This document shows, piece by piece, positions 1 to 7,580 of a stretch of DNA of 19,067 nucleotides. Both the position numbers and the translations under genes were made by a program. Each line of letters starts with the position of its first letter. The first letter of the stretch is position 1. The DNA is from Syntrophaceae bacterium (GTDB taxonomy: Bacteria; Desulfobacterota; Syntrophia; Syntrophales; UBA5619): NCBI GenBank assembly GCA_023249795.1, contig JAHFBU010000003.1, positions 1 through 19,067 on the forward strand, written 5' to 3'. The notes beneath the pieces were generated by a model. The model was given only the letters and a program-made list of their open reading frames with translations. It did not search any database and was not told the origin of the DNA.

Positions 1-68
1 TTCCAGGAGGGCCTCCGCCTTATCTTCTCTGCCGGGCTTCTTATACCACAGCGGAACCCGTCGTCGAC

Positions 69-105
69 AAAAAAAAGCCCGGACATCCGCACGGGACATC
101 CGGGC
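69..105 (-). terminator. Rho-independent terminator after dnaK
   Basis: On the minus strand, about 18 bases past the dnaK stop, a GC-rich stem (GCCCGGA pairing with TCCGGGC at 77-105, with a few more pairs possible inside) is followed by eight T residues (A-tract 69-76 on the plus strand). This is the classic intrinsic terminator layout. It places the end of the gmhA-grpE-dnaK transcript here and means dnaJ is not co-transcribed directly behind dnaK. The remaining 68 bases to the window edge show no gene I can identify. Confidence 0.88.
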
Positions 106-123
106 CGTCAGTTTCAAACGTAT

Positions 124-2061
124 TTACTTCTTGACATCTTCAAAATCGGCATCGACCACATCGTCATCCTTCTTGGCGCCGGCATAAGCGCCCGTATCCG
201 GCCCTTCACCCGCCCCCGGATGGGAACCGTCGCCCGCGCCCCCGGTCTGCTGCTGCGCGGTTTTGGCGTACATCGCCTCAGCCAGTTTGTGAGAGGCGTT
301 GGTCAGCTCCTCCTGGGCCGTCTTGATCGCTTCCAGATAGTCGCCCTCGATCGCTTTCTTCACCTTGACGATGCCTTCCTCGATCTTAGCCTTCTCCGCC
401 GCGTCGATCTTGTCTCCGAACTCCTTAACGTTCTTCTCCACACTGTATGCCAGCGCGTCGGCGTGATTTCTCGCCTCGATGAGTTCCTTTTTCTTCTTGT
501 CATCTTCAGCGTGGGCGTCGGCATCCTTCACAAGCTTCTTAATCTCCTCATCGGACAGACCGCTCGATGCAGTGATCCTGATGCTCTGCTCCTTGCCGGT
601 TCCCAGATCCTTCGCCGAAACGTGGACGATGCCGTTGGCATCGATATCGAAGGTCACCTCGACCTGCGGCACACCGCGCGGAGCAGCGGGAATCCCCACG
701 AGTTCGAACCGCCCGAGTGTCCGGTTGTCGGCCGCCATGGAGCGTTCGCCCTGCAGAACATGGATGCTCACCGCCGGCTGGTTGTCGGCCGCCGTCGAAA
801 AAACCTGGCTCTTCTTGGTCGGAATCGTCGTGTTCTTTTCGATCAGCCGCGTCATGACGCCGCCCAGGGTCTCGATACCGAGGGAAAGGGGCGTTACATC
901 GAGGAGCAGGACGTCCTTCACGTCGCCGGTCAGGACGCCGCCCTGGATCGCCGCACCGACCGCGACCACCTCATCCGGGTTGACCCCCTTGTTGGGCTCC
1001 TTCCCGAAGATCTCCTTCACTTTCTGCTGAACACGCGGCATGCGGGTCATCCCGCCGACGAGGATCACCTCGTCGATTTCGCTTGTCTTGAGTTTGGCGT
1101 CCTGAAGGGCCGTCTGACAGGGCTGTACCATCTTTTCGATCAGATCCTCCACGAGGGCCTCCAGCTTCGCCCGGGTCAGCTTGATGTTCATGTGCTTGGG
1201 CCCCGAGGCGTCGGCCGTGATGAAGGGAAGGTTGATATCCGTCTCCATGGCGCTGGAAAGCTCCATCTTTGCCTTCTCCGCCGCCTCCTTGACCCGCTGA
1301 AGGGCCATCTTGTCCTTCCGGATGTCGATTCCCTGGTCCTTCTTGAATTCGACGGCCAGGTACTCGATCAGCCGCTGGTCGAAATCCTCGCCGCCCAGAT
1401 GCGTATCGCCGTTCGTGGATTTGACTTCAAAAACACCGTCTCCCAGTTCAAGGATGGAGATGTCGAACGTCCCGCCGCCCAGGTCGAAGACGGCGATCTT
1501 CTCGTCCTTCTTCTTGTCCAAACCATAGGCGAGCGCCGCGGCCGTCGGCTCGTTGATGATCCGCAGGACATTGAGCCCCGCAATCTTGCCGGCGTCCTTC
1601 GTCGCCTGGCGCTGGGAGTCGTTGAAGTAGGCCGGTACGGTGATCACCGCGTCGGTGATCTTCTCGCCGAGGTAATCCTCGGCGGTCTGCTTCATTTTCA
1701 CCAGGATCATCGACGAGATCTCGGCAGGACTGTAATCTCGCCCCCGGATCGTCACCTGGGTATCGCCGTTTTTCGCCTCGGTGATCTTGAATGGGCTGAT
1801 GGTCCGGTCGTACTGCACCTCTTTCGAACTATATTTTCTCCCGATGAGCCGTTTAATCGCGTAAACGGTGTTCTCCGAGTTGGTGACCGCCTGCCGCTTG
1901 GCGACCTGCCCCACCTGGCGCTCCCCGCTCTCCGTGAAGGCCACCATCGAGGGGGTCGTCCGATTTCCCTCCTGATTCGCGATTACAACGGGATCCCCGC
2001 TTTCCATCACCGCGACGCACGAGTTGGTCGTTCCCAGATCAATTCCGATAATCTTTCCCAT
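124..2061 (-). CDS. dnaK: Molecular chaperone DnaK (Hsp70)
   Basis: This is a full-length Hsp70 of 645 residues, close to the usual bacterial size. It is a cytosolic ATP-driven chaperone that binds exposed hydrophobic peptides and cycles with GrpE and a J-protein. The N-terminus IGIDLGTTNSCVAV is the phosphate-1 signature. DLGGGTFDISIL near residue 194 and the VILVGGMTRMP motif near 335 complete the actin-like ATPase. The linker DVLLLDVTPLSLG marks the start of the substrate-binding domain, and a helical lid ends in a Gly-rich tail and acidic DADFEDVKK. A strong Shine-Dalgarno (AGGAGGAGG) lies 9-10 bases before the ATG. It is the last gene of the gmhA-grpE-dnaK unit, 27 bases after grpE, with a terminator immediately behind it. 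Identification is certain. Confidence 0.99.
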   Translation of the reverse strand: MGKIIGIDLGTTNSCVAVMESGDPVVIANQEGNRTTPSMVAFTESGERQVGQVAKRQAVTNSENTVYAIKRLIGRKYSSKEVQYDRTISPFKITEAKNGDTQVTIRGRDYSPAEISSMILVKMKQTAEDYLGEKITDAVITVPAYFNDSQRQATKDAGKIAGLNVLRIINEPTAAALAYGLDKKKDEKIAVFDLGGGTFDISILELGDGVFEVKSTNGDTHLGGEDFDQRLIEYLAVEFKKDQGIDIRKDKMALQRVKEAAEKAKMELSSAMETDINLPFITADASGPKHMNIKLTRAKLEALVEDLIEKMVQPCQTALQDAKLKTSEIDEVILVGGMTRMPRVQQKVKEIFGKEPNKGVNPDEVVAVGAAIQGGVLTGDVKDVLLLDVTPLSLGIETLGGVMTRLIEKNTTIPTKKSQVFSTAADNQPAVSIHVLQGERSMAADNRTLGRFELVGIPAAPRGVPQVEVTFDIDANGIVHVSAKDLGTGKEQSIRITASSGLSDEEIKKLVKDADAHAEDDKKKKELIEARNHADALAYSVEKNVKEFGDKIDAAEKAKIEEGIVKVKKAIEGDYLEAIKTAQEELTNASHKLAEAMYAKTAQQQTGGAGDGSHPGAGEGPDTGAYAGAKKDDDVVDADFEDVKK

Positions 2062-2088
2062 AATAACGATTCCTCCTCCTTGATTATT

Positions 2089-2721
2089 CTAACCCTCTTC
2101 GCAATTATCTTCCGGTTCACCGCCCATTGAAGGGCGTTTACAGACCGATACCTTCGCCGGCCTAAGCAGCCTGCCGTTGAGCAGATACCCTCGTTCGAAC
2201 TCGCCGACCACCTGGCTCTCCTCATGTTGGGCGCTCTCCACCTGCATCATTGCCTCATGAACATGCGGATCAAAACCCTTCCCCGCCGTATCAATGACCT
2301 CCACGCCGTGTTTCTGCAGGCAGCCCAGCAGTTGCCCCTGGAGCAGCTTGAGCCCCTTTTTGAAGGCTTCGAAATCTTCCGAATTGCAGGCATGTTCCAG
2401 AGCGCGGTCTATGCCGTCAACCAGCGGCAGAATGTCCCGCAACAGGGCCTCGTTGCCGTATTGAATCGCATCCGCCTTCTCCCGGGCGGCGCGTTTCCGG
2501 AAATTGTCGAGATCGGCAACTGCGCGCACATATTTGTCGTAATTTTCCGCGGCGTTCTTCCCTTCCTCCTGAAGCTTGACCATCAGATCCTGCATCTTAT
2601 TCGTACCCGTCTTGCAGCAAACATCCGCAACGGTCTTGTCCGTCGCCGCATGCTGTTCTCCCGTTGTTCTGCGAAGACCCTCTCCGGTCTCCGGCGTATC
2701 TTTTTTTATTTTGGTGAACAT
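2089..2721 (-). CDS. grpE: GrpE nucleotide exchange factor
   Basis: The 210-residue product is GrpE, the homodimeric co-chaperone that releases ADP from DnaK. The central helix carries YVRAVADLDNFRKRAAREK, the typical GrpE coiled-coil segment (about residues 64-82). The C-terminal beta-wing contains GVEVID, GKGFDPHVHEAMMQVES and VVGEFERGYLLNGRLLRPAKVSV, all hallmark GrpE sequences. The first 50 residues are poorly conserved, as is usual, and include an unusual Cys pair (VADVCCKTG). The ATG at 2721 is chosen because AGGGGGAGC sits directly before it. It begins only 7 bases after the gmhA stop and ends 27 bases before dnaK, so the three genes are very likely one transcript. Confidence 0.97.
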   Translation of the reverse strand: MFTKIKKDTPETGEGLRRTTGEQHAATDKTVADVCCKTGTNKMQDLMVKLQEEGKNAAENYDKYVRAVADLDNFRKRAAREKADAIQYGNEALLRDILPLVDGIDRALEHACNSEDFEAFKKGLKLLQGQLLGCLQKHGVEVIDTAGKGFDPHVHEAMMQVESAQHEESQVVGEFERGYLLNGRLLRPAKVSVCKRPSMGGEPEDNCEEG

Positions 2722-2728
2722 GCTCCCC

Positions 2729-3313
2729 CTACTTCATATTCGGTCTCTGGAAGAGCCTGAAATCAACCATCTCGCAGATCACATGCCCCACCGTTATGTG
2801 CACCTCCTGGATGCGGGGGGTGCTGGTCGAGGAGACGTTCAGGGCGTAATCCGCGATCTTAACAACGTCGCCGCCGTCCCGCCCGGTCAGACCTATCGTG
2901 ACCATGCCGATTTTCTTGGCCGCCTCCAGTCCCTTGACCACGTTCAAAGAGGCACCGCTGGTGGTCATCCCCCAGGCGATATCGCCCTTCTGGCCGATGG
3001 CCCGGATCTGCTTGCTGAAAATCTCAGCGAAGTCGTAGTCATTCCCGATGCTGGTGATGACCGACGTATCCGTCGTCAGCGCAATCGCTGGAAGGGGCGG
3101 CCTCTCGATGACGAACCGGTTTACAAATTCCGCCGCGAGGTGCTGGGCATCCGCGGCGGAGCCCCCGTTTCCGAATAGAAGGATCTTGTGACCCGCCTTC
3201 AGCGCGTCCGTCACCGCCCCAACGACGGCCACGATCCGGTTGAGGTTTTCGTTGACGAAAACCTCTTTAACCTCGGCCGACTCCCGGAATATCTTGATGA
3301 TGTAATCTTCCAT
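2729..3313 (-). CDS. gmhA: Sedoheptulose-7-phosphate isomerase (phosphoheptose isomerase)
   Basis: This 194-residue SIS-domain protein matches GmhA, which converts sedoheptulose 7-phosphate to D-glycero-D-manno-heptose 7-phosphate. That is the first step of heptose supply for lipopolysaccharide core. The sugar-phosphate loop FGNGGSAADAQHLAAEF (residues 47-63) is characteristic. The expected zinc/catalytic residues are present: His58, Glu62, Gln169 and His177 (IQEVHITVGH). The length equals the family norm. The open frame extends 80 codons further upstream, but that part is not SIS-like, and the ATG at 3313 has AAGGAA 7-9 bases ahead of it, so it is chosen. The gene leads the operon with grpE and dnaK, and a strong promoter lies about 30 bases upstream. 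An LPS-heptose enzyme implies a Gram-negative envelope. Confidence 0.95.
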   Translation of the reverse strand: MEDYIIKIFRESAEVKEVFVNENLNRIVAVVGAVTDALKAGHKILLFGNGGSAADAQHLAAEFVNRFVIERPPLPAIALTTDTSVITSIGNDYDFAEIFSKQIRAIGQKGDIAWGMTTSGASLNVVKGLEAAKKIGMVTIGLTGRDGGDVVKIADYALNVSSTSTPRIQEVHITVGHVICEMVDFRLFQRPNMK

Positions 3314-3346
3314 GCCGCTTTTCCTTATATTTCCAATACCGGCGGT

Positions 3347-3375
3347 AATATAAGAATCGACCCGGACCCTGTCAA
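3347..3375 (-). promoter_or_regulatory. Sigma-70-type promoter for gmhA-grpE-dnaK
   Basis: On the minus strand TTGACA (3375-3370) and TATATT (3352-3347) are separated by exactly 17 bases: a perfect -35 and a 5-of-6 -10. Transcription would start near 3340, giving a leader of about 27 bases that holds the gmhA ribosome-binding site. I see no CIRCE inverted repeat and no sigma-32-like CTTGAA...CCCCAT box in this leader, which is notable for an operon that carries grpE and dnaK. Confidence 0.8.
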
Positions 3376-3537
3376 GGGAAGCCCCGAAATTTATTCCCGG
3401 CCCCCCGCATTCTAAATTGACTGAACCCGAATTGTGTGTCAGTGAGGGTCCTGAATGCAGCCGGGGAGAATCGAAGTGAAGCTTCAACGGATGCAGATGG
3501 TGTATTAGGTTCCGCTTAATTGCAAGGAGGTGCGACC

Positions 3538-4194
3538 ATGCCGACACAAGCATCCCAGGCAGCCCTGAACGGGCTTTGGGACCTGACCATGATCAAGTGG
3601 TATGTGATCCCGCTGCTGGCCATCGTCATCTATATCTACGTCACCGAAATGAAGACGGCCAAAAAGACGGGGAACTGGAATGCCATCTTTGCCGGTCTCA
3701 CCGTATTCGGCATGGATTTCTTCAACGAGACCTGGAACGGCTGGGTGTTCCATTTCACAAACTATTCGGCCTTCTGGACGACCCCGGGCGACACGGCCCT
3801 AAGAACCATGATCGGCTGGAACATCGAGATCATGTTCATGTTCGCCATCTCCGGGATCATCTTCTACCATACCCTGGCCGAGAACCGGGATGAGCGGATC
3901 CTGGGGCTTCCGGACCGCTGGTTCTGGGCAATCGGCTATTCGGTCTTCTGCGTTTTCGTGGAATGCCTGCTCAACATCGGCGGACACCTCGTCTGGGAAT
4001 ATCCCTTCTGGAGACTCTCCTTCGGCGGGGTCTGGTTGATTTTCCTGATCGGCTACTTCATTTTCTACGTGGCGGCCATCCTCGTCATCGGCATGAAAAC
4101 GGACCGCCGAAAAATCAAGGCGATCGCCCTGATCTACAGCGTCCCCATCCTGATGAACCTCATCGGCAAGGGGATCTTTCACTGGGCGTATTGA
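3538..4194 (+). CDS. Six-helix integral membrane protein of unknown function
   Basis: I do not recognise the family. The 218-residue product is strongly hydrophobic, with about six predicted membrane spans (roughly residues 21-35, 49-73, 92-111, 129-153, 164-186 and 195-214) and no signal peptide. Several helices carry conserved-looking polar groups: Asp60, Asn63, Glu64 and Asn67 in MDFFNETWNGWVFH, Glu97 in WNIEIMFMF, Glu142, Asn146, His150 and Glu154 in VECLLNIGGHLVWEYPFW, and Asn207, Lys211 and His215 in the last span. This hints at a membrane-embedded metal or ligand site. The ATG at 3538 follows AAGGAGG by 7 bases, so it is preferred over an in-frame TTG at 3520. The gene is alone on the plus strand, divergent from gmhA. 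Confidence 0.85.
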   Translation: MPTQASQAALNGLWDLTMIKWYVIPLLAIVIYIYVTEMKTAKKTGNWNAIFAGLTVFGMDFFNETWNGWVFHFTNYSAFWTTPGDTALRTMIGWNIEIMFMFAISGIIFYHTLAENRDERILGLPDRWFWAIGYSVFCVFVECLLNIGGHLVWEYPFWRLSFGGVWLIFLIGYFIFYVAAILVIGMKTDRRKIKAIALIYSVPILMNLIGKGIFHWAY

Positions 4195-4234
4195 ACGGAC
4201 CGGCCTGAAAGCGCGGGTTGTGCCGCCGCCCCTT

Positions 4235-4256
4235 GGGGTTCGGGGGCCCCCAACCC
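4235..4256. repeat. GC-rich inverted repeat downstream of membrane protein gene
   Basis: A nearly perfect palindrome (GGGTT, one unpaired C, GGGGG, then CCCCC AACCC) lies about 40 bases past the membrane-protein stop. It could fold in RNA and slow or protect the transcript. It lacks a T-tract, so it is not a standard intrinsic terminator. The rest of the 4195-4369 gap shows only the ribosome-binding site of the next gene. Confidence 0.35.
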
Positions 4257-4369
4257 GATCCGGGTCACGCCCTTGCCCGGACATGGAGCCTTCGCAAGGG
4301 CAACACTGGCATTCCTGTTCAAGTGTGACGTTGCCATGAATGGGGGCAAAGCGCAGGATGGAGGCGGAT

Positions 4370-4888
4370 ATGAGCGAGGCCTGGGGTGTTGCTGGATGGA
4401 TGAAACGGAGTGGATTGCTGCTGGCGGCGTCGGTCATTGCATTGACGGGCTGTCGAGGGATCTTTTTGACTTATCAGGGCGCGAAGGTTCGTGACGCCTA
4501 CCTTATTGTTCTGACGGATGGAACTCAGAAGAGCGCCAGCTACCGGTCACCCGATCTGACCATCGAATACCAATGGGTGCGAAGCGGAAATGAACTGCAG
4601 CTTTCCGGGTTGGCAAAATTCACCCCGCGGATACAGAACAGCTTCACGATCATTCCTTATTTTGATCTGAGTGTATTTCTTACGGATGCACAGGGAACAA
4701 TCCTGGTGGATCGAGCGATTCCGACTCCCGGCAGTGGCGACCCCAGCAATCCGATGCGTTTTAGTGAGAAGCTTCTCCTGCCGCCGGGAACGGCGAACAT
4801 GGCCTTCAGCTACAGCGGCGAGGCCCGGGATGGCGGTGACAACGGAGGCGAGGAAATGCCTTTTTGGCAAGCGCCGGTTGTCAGATAA
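4370..4888 (+). CDS. Small predicted lipoprotein, function unknown
   Basis: The 172-residue product begins with a basic Met-Lys-Arg segment and a hydrophobic stretch that ends in a lipobox: GLLLAASVIALTGC, with Cys28 as the predicted lipidated residue. The +2 residue is Arg, so by the E. coli rule it would go to the outer membrane. After cleavage a beta-rich domain of about 145 residues follows (for example TIEYQWVRSGNELQLSGLAK and FTIIPYFDLSVFLTDAQGTI), without cysteines or recognisable catalytic motifs. The ATG at 4370 has GGAGG 5 bases upstream. An alternative start at the later Met-Lys-Arg would give a more standard-length signal peptide but has only a weak site before it. The gene is convergent with the receiver gene at 4982. 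I recognise no family. Confidence 0.8.
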   Translation: MSEAWGVAGWMKRSGLLLAASVIALTGCRGIFLTYQGAKVRDAYLIVLTDGTQKSASYRSPDLTIEYQWVRSGNELQLSGLAKFTPRIQNSFTIIPYFDLSVFLTDAQGTILVDRAIPTPGSGDPSNPMRFSEKLLLPPGTANMAFSYSGEARDGGDNGGEEMPFWQAPVVR

Positions 4889-4891
4889 TGG

Positions 4892-4906
4892 CCGCAATCG
4901 TTGCGG
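4892..4906. repeat. Short perfect inverted repeat between convergent genes
   Basis: CCGCAA-TCG-TTGCGG forms a perfect 6-bp stem with a 3-base loop directly after the lipoprotein stop. The 93-base gap to the convergent receiver gene holds no other structure that I can see. The repeat may mark the transcript end, but there is no T-tract, so calling it a terminator would go too far. Confidence 0.35.
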
Positions 4907-4981
4907 ATGCCCCGAAGGGTTCATGGCTGCGAAACGCCACCCCCTCCCATTGCTCTGCACGGATGAACCGGACATCATCGG

Positions 4982-5371
4982 TTATGACACGCCGTTGATT
5001 CCGAGGACTTTCTTAACGGCAGGCGCCAGCCGATGAAGATGATGCTTCAAGATGTAACCATCGGCCCCTTGAACAAGGCTTTCAGCAACCCGGTCTTCGT
5101 CATTATCCATGAGACCCGTAACCAGGATAAAGGGAACATCCGGGCATTGCTTTCTCGCTTCGGCAAGGGCCAATGCACCGTTGTATTGGGGAAGATTGTA
5201 GTCGGAAAGGATCAAGTCAGGGGGGGGACCCTGAAGTGCCTGCACATATTCTTTTCCCGTCTTAACCCATTTGGGAATGAAGGCGATTCCGGCCTCCCTG
5301 AGTTCGAATTCTATCAGGGCCTCATCACTCGCCCTATCTTCAAGAATGAGAATGCGCGCCATTGTGTCCAT
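4982..5371 (-). CDS. Stand-alone response-regulator receiver domain (CheY-like)
   Basis: The 129-residue protein is a single receiver domain with no output domain. The acidic pair Glu11-Asp12 (ILILEDRASDE), the phospho-acceptor Asp57 (DLILSDYNLP), Thr85 (ILVTG) and Lys109 (GYILKHH) are all in place, so it should accept a phosphoryl group. The region after beta-5 (HHLHRLAPAVKKVLG) is a short amphipathic helix as in CheY/Spo0F types. No cognate kinase lies next to it; the kinase in this window sits near 14 kb beside its own regulator. Two starts are possible, ATG at 5371 or the third-codon-later ATG. The second has AGGG at a better distance, but the difference is only three residues. It probably signals by protein-protein contact. 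Confidence 0.92.
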   Translation of the reverse strand: MDTMARILILEDRASDEALIEFELREAGIAFIPKWVKTGKEYVQALQGPPPDLILSDYNLPQYNGALALAEARKQCPDVPFILVTGLMDNDEDRVAESLVQGADGYILKHHLHRLAPAVKKVLGINGVS

Positions 5372-5421
5372 ACCCTGCTCTTATCTTGTTTTATCCGGCA
5401 ATTTCTCTCTTTGTCGCCTAT

Positions 5422-5449
5422 ATCATAGTGGAACAATCCTAAAAAACAA
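5422..5449 (-). promoter_or_regulatory. Possible sigma-70 promoter for the receiver gene
   Basis: On the minus strand TTGTTT (5449-5444) and TATGAT (5427-5422) are 16 bases apart in a locally AT-rich stretch, about 50 bases upstream of the receiver start. Each hexamer departs from consensus (TTGACA, TATAAT), so the call is tentative. It would make the receiver gene independent of the nrdD unit that ends 119 bases upstream. Confidence 0.4.
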
Positions 5450-5490
5450 TCGGGCAAAAATGGGATCAAATTGGTAGGCAGAAACTATTT

Positions 5491-7572
5491 CTAAGGAAGG
5501 GCTTTAACGGGAAAGGTATCCCTGTTGCGGTTCCGGTCGCGGAGTTCGGCGCGCTTCCCCCGGTTCCAGCCGGAGATCCGGCTCATATACTGGGTGATCC
5601 GGGCAAGGCCGTCCACATCCGCGGAACCGCAAAGGCCGCATGTATCGAGGAGCCCCCGCAGGGTCACGCCGCAGCCGGCGCAAAAGGTGAACTCGGGGGA
5701 AAAGACGATCTGGTTGCACCGGGTATCGCGAAACGCACCGACGACCAGGTCGGCCAGAGTCTCTCCCGGGGGTTCGGCGGCCCCCAGCTCGATGTGGGTC
5801 ACGGCCCCCGCGCGGAAGAAAGGGTGGAAGAGCCCCTCCATCCGGATTCGCGTCAGCGGATCGACCGGCGCCGCCGGGCTGAGGTGGGATGAATTCGTGT
5901 AGTAGATCTCTCCATGGGCAAGATCGCCCCGAACGTATCGGCCCGGCAGCGGGGAGAACTGCTTCAGGTCGAGGCGGGCGAAGCGGTAGGCGGTCGTCTC
6001 CGCGGGGGTCTGTTCCAGGATCAATCTCATCCCATGGATGCCGCCGAGCCTTTCGGCCTCCTCCCGAATGTGGCCGATGACCGAAAGACCCCAGGCAAGC
6101 GCCCCTTCCGACTCGTGAAGCTGCCGTCCCTTACGGATCTGGACGAGCTCATTGAGTCCCGCCACCCCAATGAGATACGTCGCCTCCCTCATTCGGAGAT
6201 AGGGGGAACCATCGTTTTGCATCACAAGCATGGCAAGGGGCCCGGAATCGCCCAGGGAGAGCAGTTTCTCGATGTAACCGCGCTTCTGGAGGTGGGCCTT
6301 GACCGCGAGCCCCAAGACCTCGTCAAGCAGAGTAAACAATTTTCCGTCATCGCTTTCCCAGGCCCGGTATCCAAGGCGGGGCAGATTAAGGGTGACGTTC
6401 TGGATCGACGCGCATCGCCTTTTCCAGGGCTCGACCGACCCCGCGGCCTCCTTTCCGGAACCGATGCAGCCGCAGGAGTCGATGCAGACGCCCTGCTCCC
6501 GATCCAGAACGAAGCAGGGATTCCCCTTTGCCGCGGCGACACCGCAGACCTCATCCAGAAACGCCCTGTGGCCGGGGGTCCGGAAAAATTCATCCGTGAT
6601 GTGGAAAATCGGCCGCGGAAAGATGAACGGTGTCTCGTTGGCGTCGCCCCGGCGGTATACGCGCATCAGCGCCCGTGCGAAACGCCGGGCATCCTCCCCA
6701 TGCTCCCGGAAGGTCCGGCCGGTCGGTTTTCCGCCGGGGCCGATTGCCGGCAATCCGGCCAGGGATGAGGGAACCTCCCAGTAGAGGTGGATATCCGTGA
6801 AAATCGCCTGCCCCCCGCGGGCGGAACTGAGCTGTGAAAATTCATAGATCAGCATCTGGGCGATCTGTTCGATCTCGCTCTCCCCCATCCCCGTCAGATA
6901 GGGGGCGAAGGAGAGATTGACCGCATCCCATCCGATCACGCCGGCGAAGTGCCCCCGGAGCGCGGAGGCAAAGCGGACCATGTGGGCCAGCAGCACCTCC
7001 GCATGACGCGCAGGACCCGCAACCGTCACGGCGTGGGGGAGCTTCAGGCCGAACCGCTTGAGGTATTCGAGCGATTGGCAGACTGCGTAGGGCCGGTCGA
7101 TGTATCCCAAGGCGTGGAGGTGAAGATCGCCGGAAACATGGGCGTCTCCAATCTCCCGGGAGAAGACGTCGTGGAGGGCATATTCCCGCTTGATCCCCTC
7201 GACGAGGGACAGGCTCGTCCCTTCGGGGGCGTGGGGAACGTTCGCGTTTTCCTTGTTCTGGTGGAAGATGAGCTGCCGGACGTCATAGAGGGGAAAACCG
7301 AGGCGGGCGTGGAGCCGATGCGCCTGCTCCAGACCCCTTTCGATCAGTTTGGCATCGACGAGTTCCCGGATGAGGGCCGTCGTCAGGAGGCTGATTCCGG
7401 AGGAGACGATCTGTTTTTCAACCTCCCGGCTGATCGCTTCGGCGGTCTCCTCGTCGATTTCCGCCTCGCGGATCAGCGCCTCGACGATCCTCCGTCGGTT
7501 CCAGCGGATGGCCTCCTCGCCGGAGGTCCGGACGAAAAGCGTAATGTCGGTGGTTTCCGGATAGGCTTCCAT
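5491..7572 (-). CDS. nrdD: Anaerobic (class III) ribonucleotide reductase homologue lacking the canonical radical glycine
   Basis: This 693-residue protein resembles NrdD, which reduces ribonucleoside triphosphates using a glycyl radical installed by NrdG. An ATP-cone-like segment occupies about residues 10-95. Class III features follow: HVSGDLHLHALGY with a downstream Cys165, SSARGGQAIFTDI, GNPCFVLD, a cysteine cluster (SCGC, Cys367/Cys369) where NrdD has its finger-loop Cys, and NVTLNLPRLGY. The C-terminal zinc site is intact (Cys631, 634, 645, 648). The radical motif, normally R-[VI]-x-G-Y, reads RITQY: Gln661 (codon CAG on the minus strand at 5592-5590) replaces Gly, while the flanking spacing to the zinc Cys and to WNRGKRAELRDR is kept. 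The upstream HD gene stops at 7581, so translation is probably coupled. I use ATG 7572; a TTG at 7584 overlapping that stop would add four residues. No nrdG lies in the window. Confidence 0.9.
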   Translation of the reverse strand: MEAYPETTDITLFVRTSGEEAIRWNRRRIVEALIREAEIDEETAEAISREVEKQIVSSGISLLTTALIRELVDAKLIERGLEQAHRLHARLGFPLYDVRQLIFHQNKENANVPHAPEGTSLSLVEGIKREYALHDVFSREIGDAHVSGDLHLHALGYIDRPYAVCQSLEYLKRFGLKLPHAVTVAGPARHAEVLLAHMVRFASALRGHFAGVIGWDAVNLSFAPYLTGMGESEIEQIAQMLIYEFSQLSSARGGQAIFTDIHLYWEVPSSLAGLPAIGPGGKPTGRTFREHGEDARRFARALMRVYRRGDANETPFIFPRPIFHITDEFFRTPGHRAFLDEVCGVAAAKGNPCFVLDREQGVCIDSCGCIGSGKEAAGSVEPWKRRCASIQNVTLNLPRLGYRAWESDDGKLFTLLDEVLGLAVKAHLQKRGYIEKLLSLGDSGPLAMLVMQNDGSPYLRMREATYLIGVAGLNELVQIRKGRQLHESEGALAWGLSVIGHIREEAERLGGIHGMRLILEQTPAETTAYRFARLDLKQFSPLPGRYVRGDLAHGEIYYTNSSHLSPAAPVDPLTRIRMEGLFHPFFRAGAVTHIELGAAEPPGETLADLVVGAFRDTRCNQIVFSPEFTFCAGCGVTLRGLLDTCGLCGSADVDGLARITQYMSRISGWNRGKRAELRDRNRNRDTFPVKALP

Positions 7573-7580
7573 GTTCAGAT

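Noticed and set aside
1..68. Possible start of a minus-strand gene (dnaJ or other) at the window edge
   Set aside because: A short open frame exists but has no start codon with a ribosome site and no DnaJ-like sequence.
220..2130. Long plus-strand open frame (636 codons) opposite dnaK
   Set aside because: It mirrors dnaK in the antisense frame, has no recognisable domain or ribosome site, and arises from the codon bias of the GC-rich sense gene.
3314..3537. CIRCE element or sigma-32 promoter before the chaperone operon
   Set aside because: Scanned both strands for TTAGCACTC/GAGTGCTAA and CTTGAA-CCCCAT patterns; nothing acceptable was seen.
3314..3553. 80-residue N-terminal extension of the gmhA frame
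   Set aside because: It runs through the sigma-70 promoter and shows no SIS-domain similarity; ATG 3313 has a good ribosome site.
5566..5571. RISG glycine in NrdD as the ordinary radical Gly
   Set aside because: It is followed by WNRGK directly and lies seven residues too late when the zinc site and the conserved Tyr are aligned. It is kept only as an alternative in the finding on NrdD.
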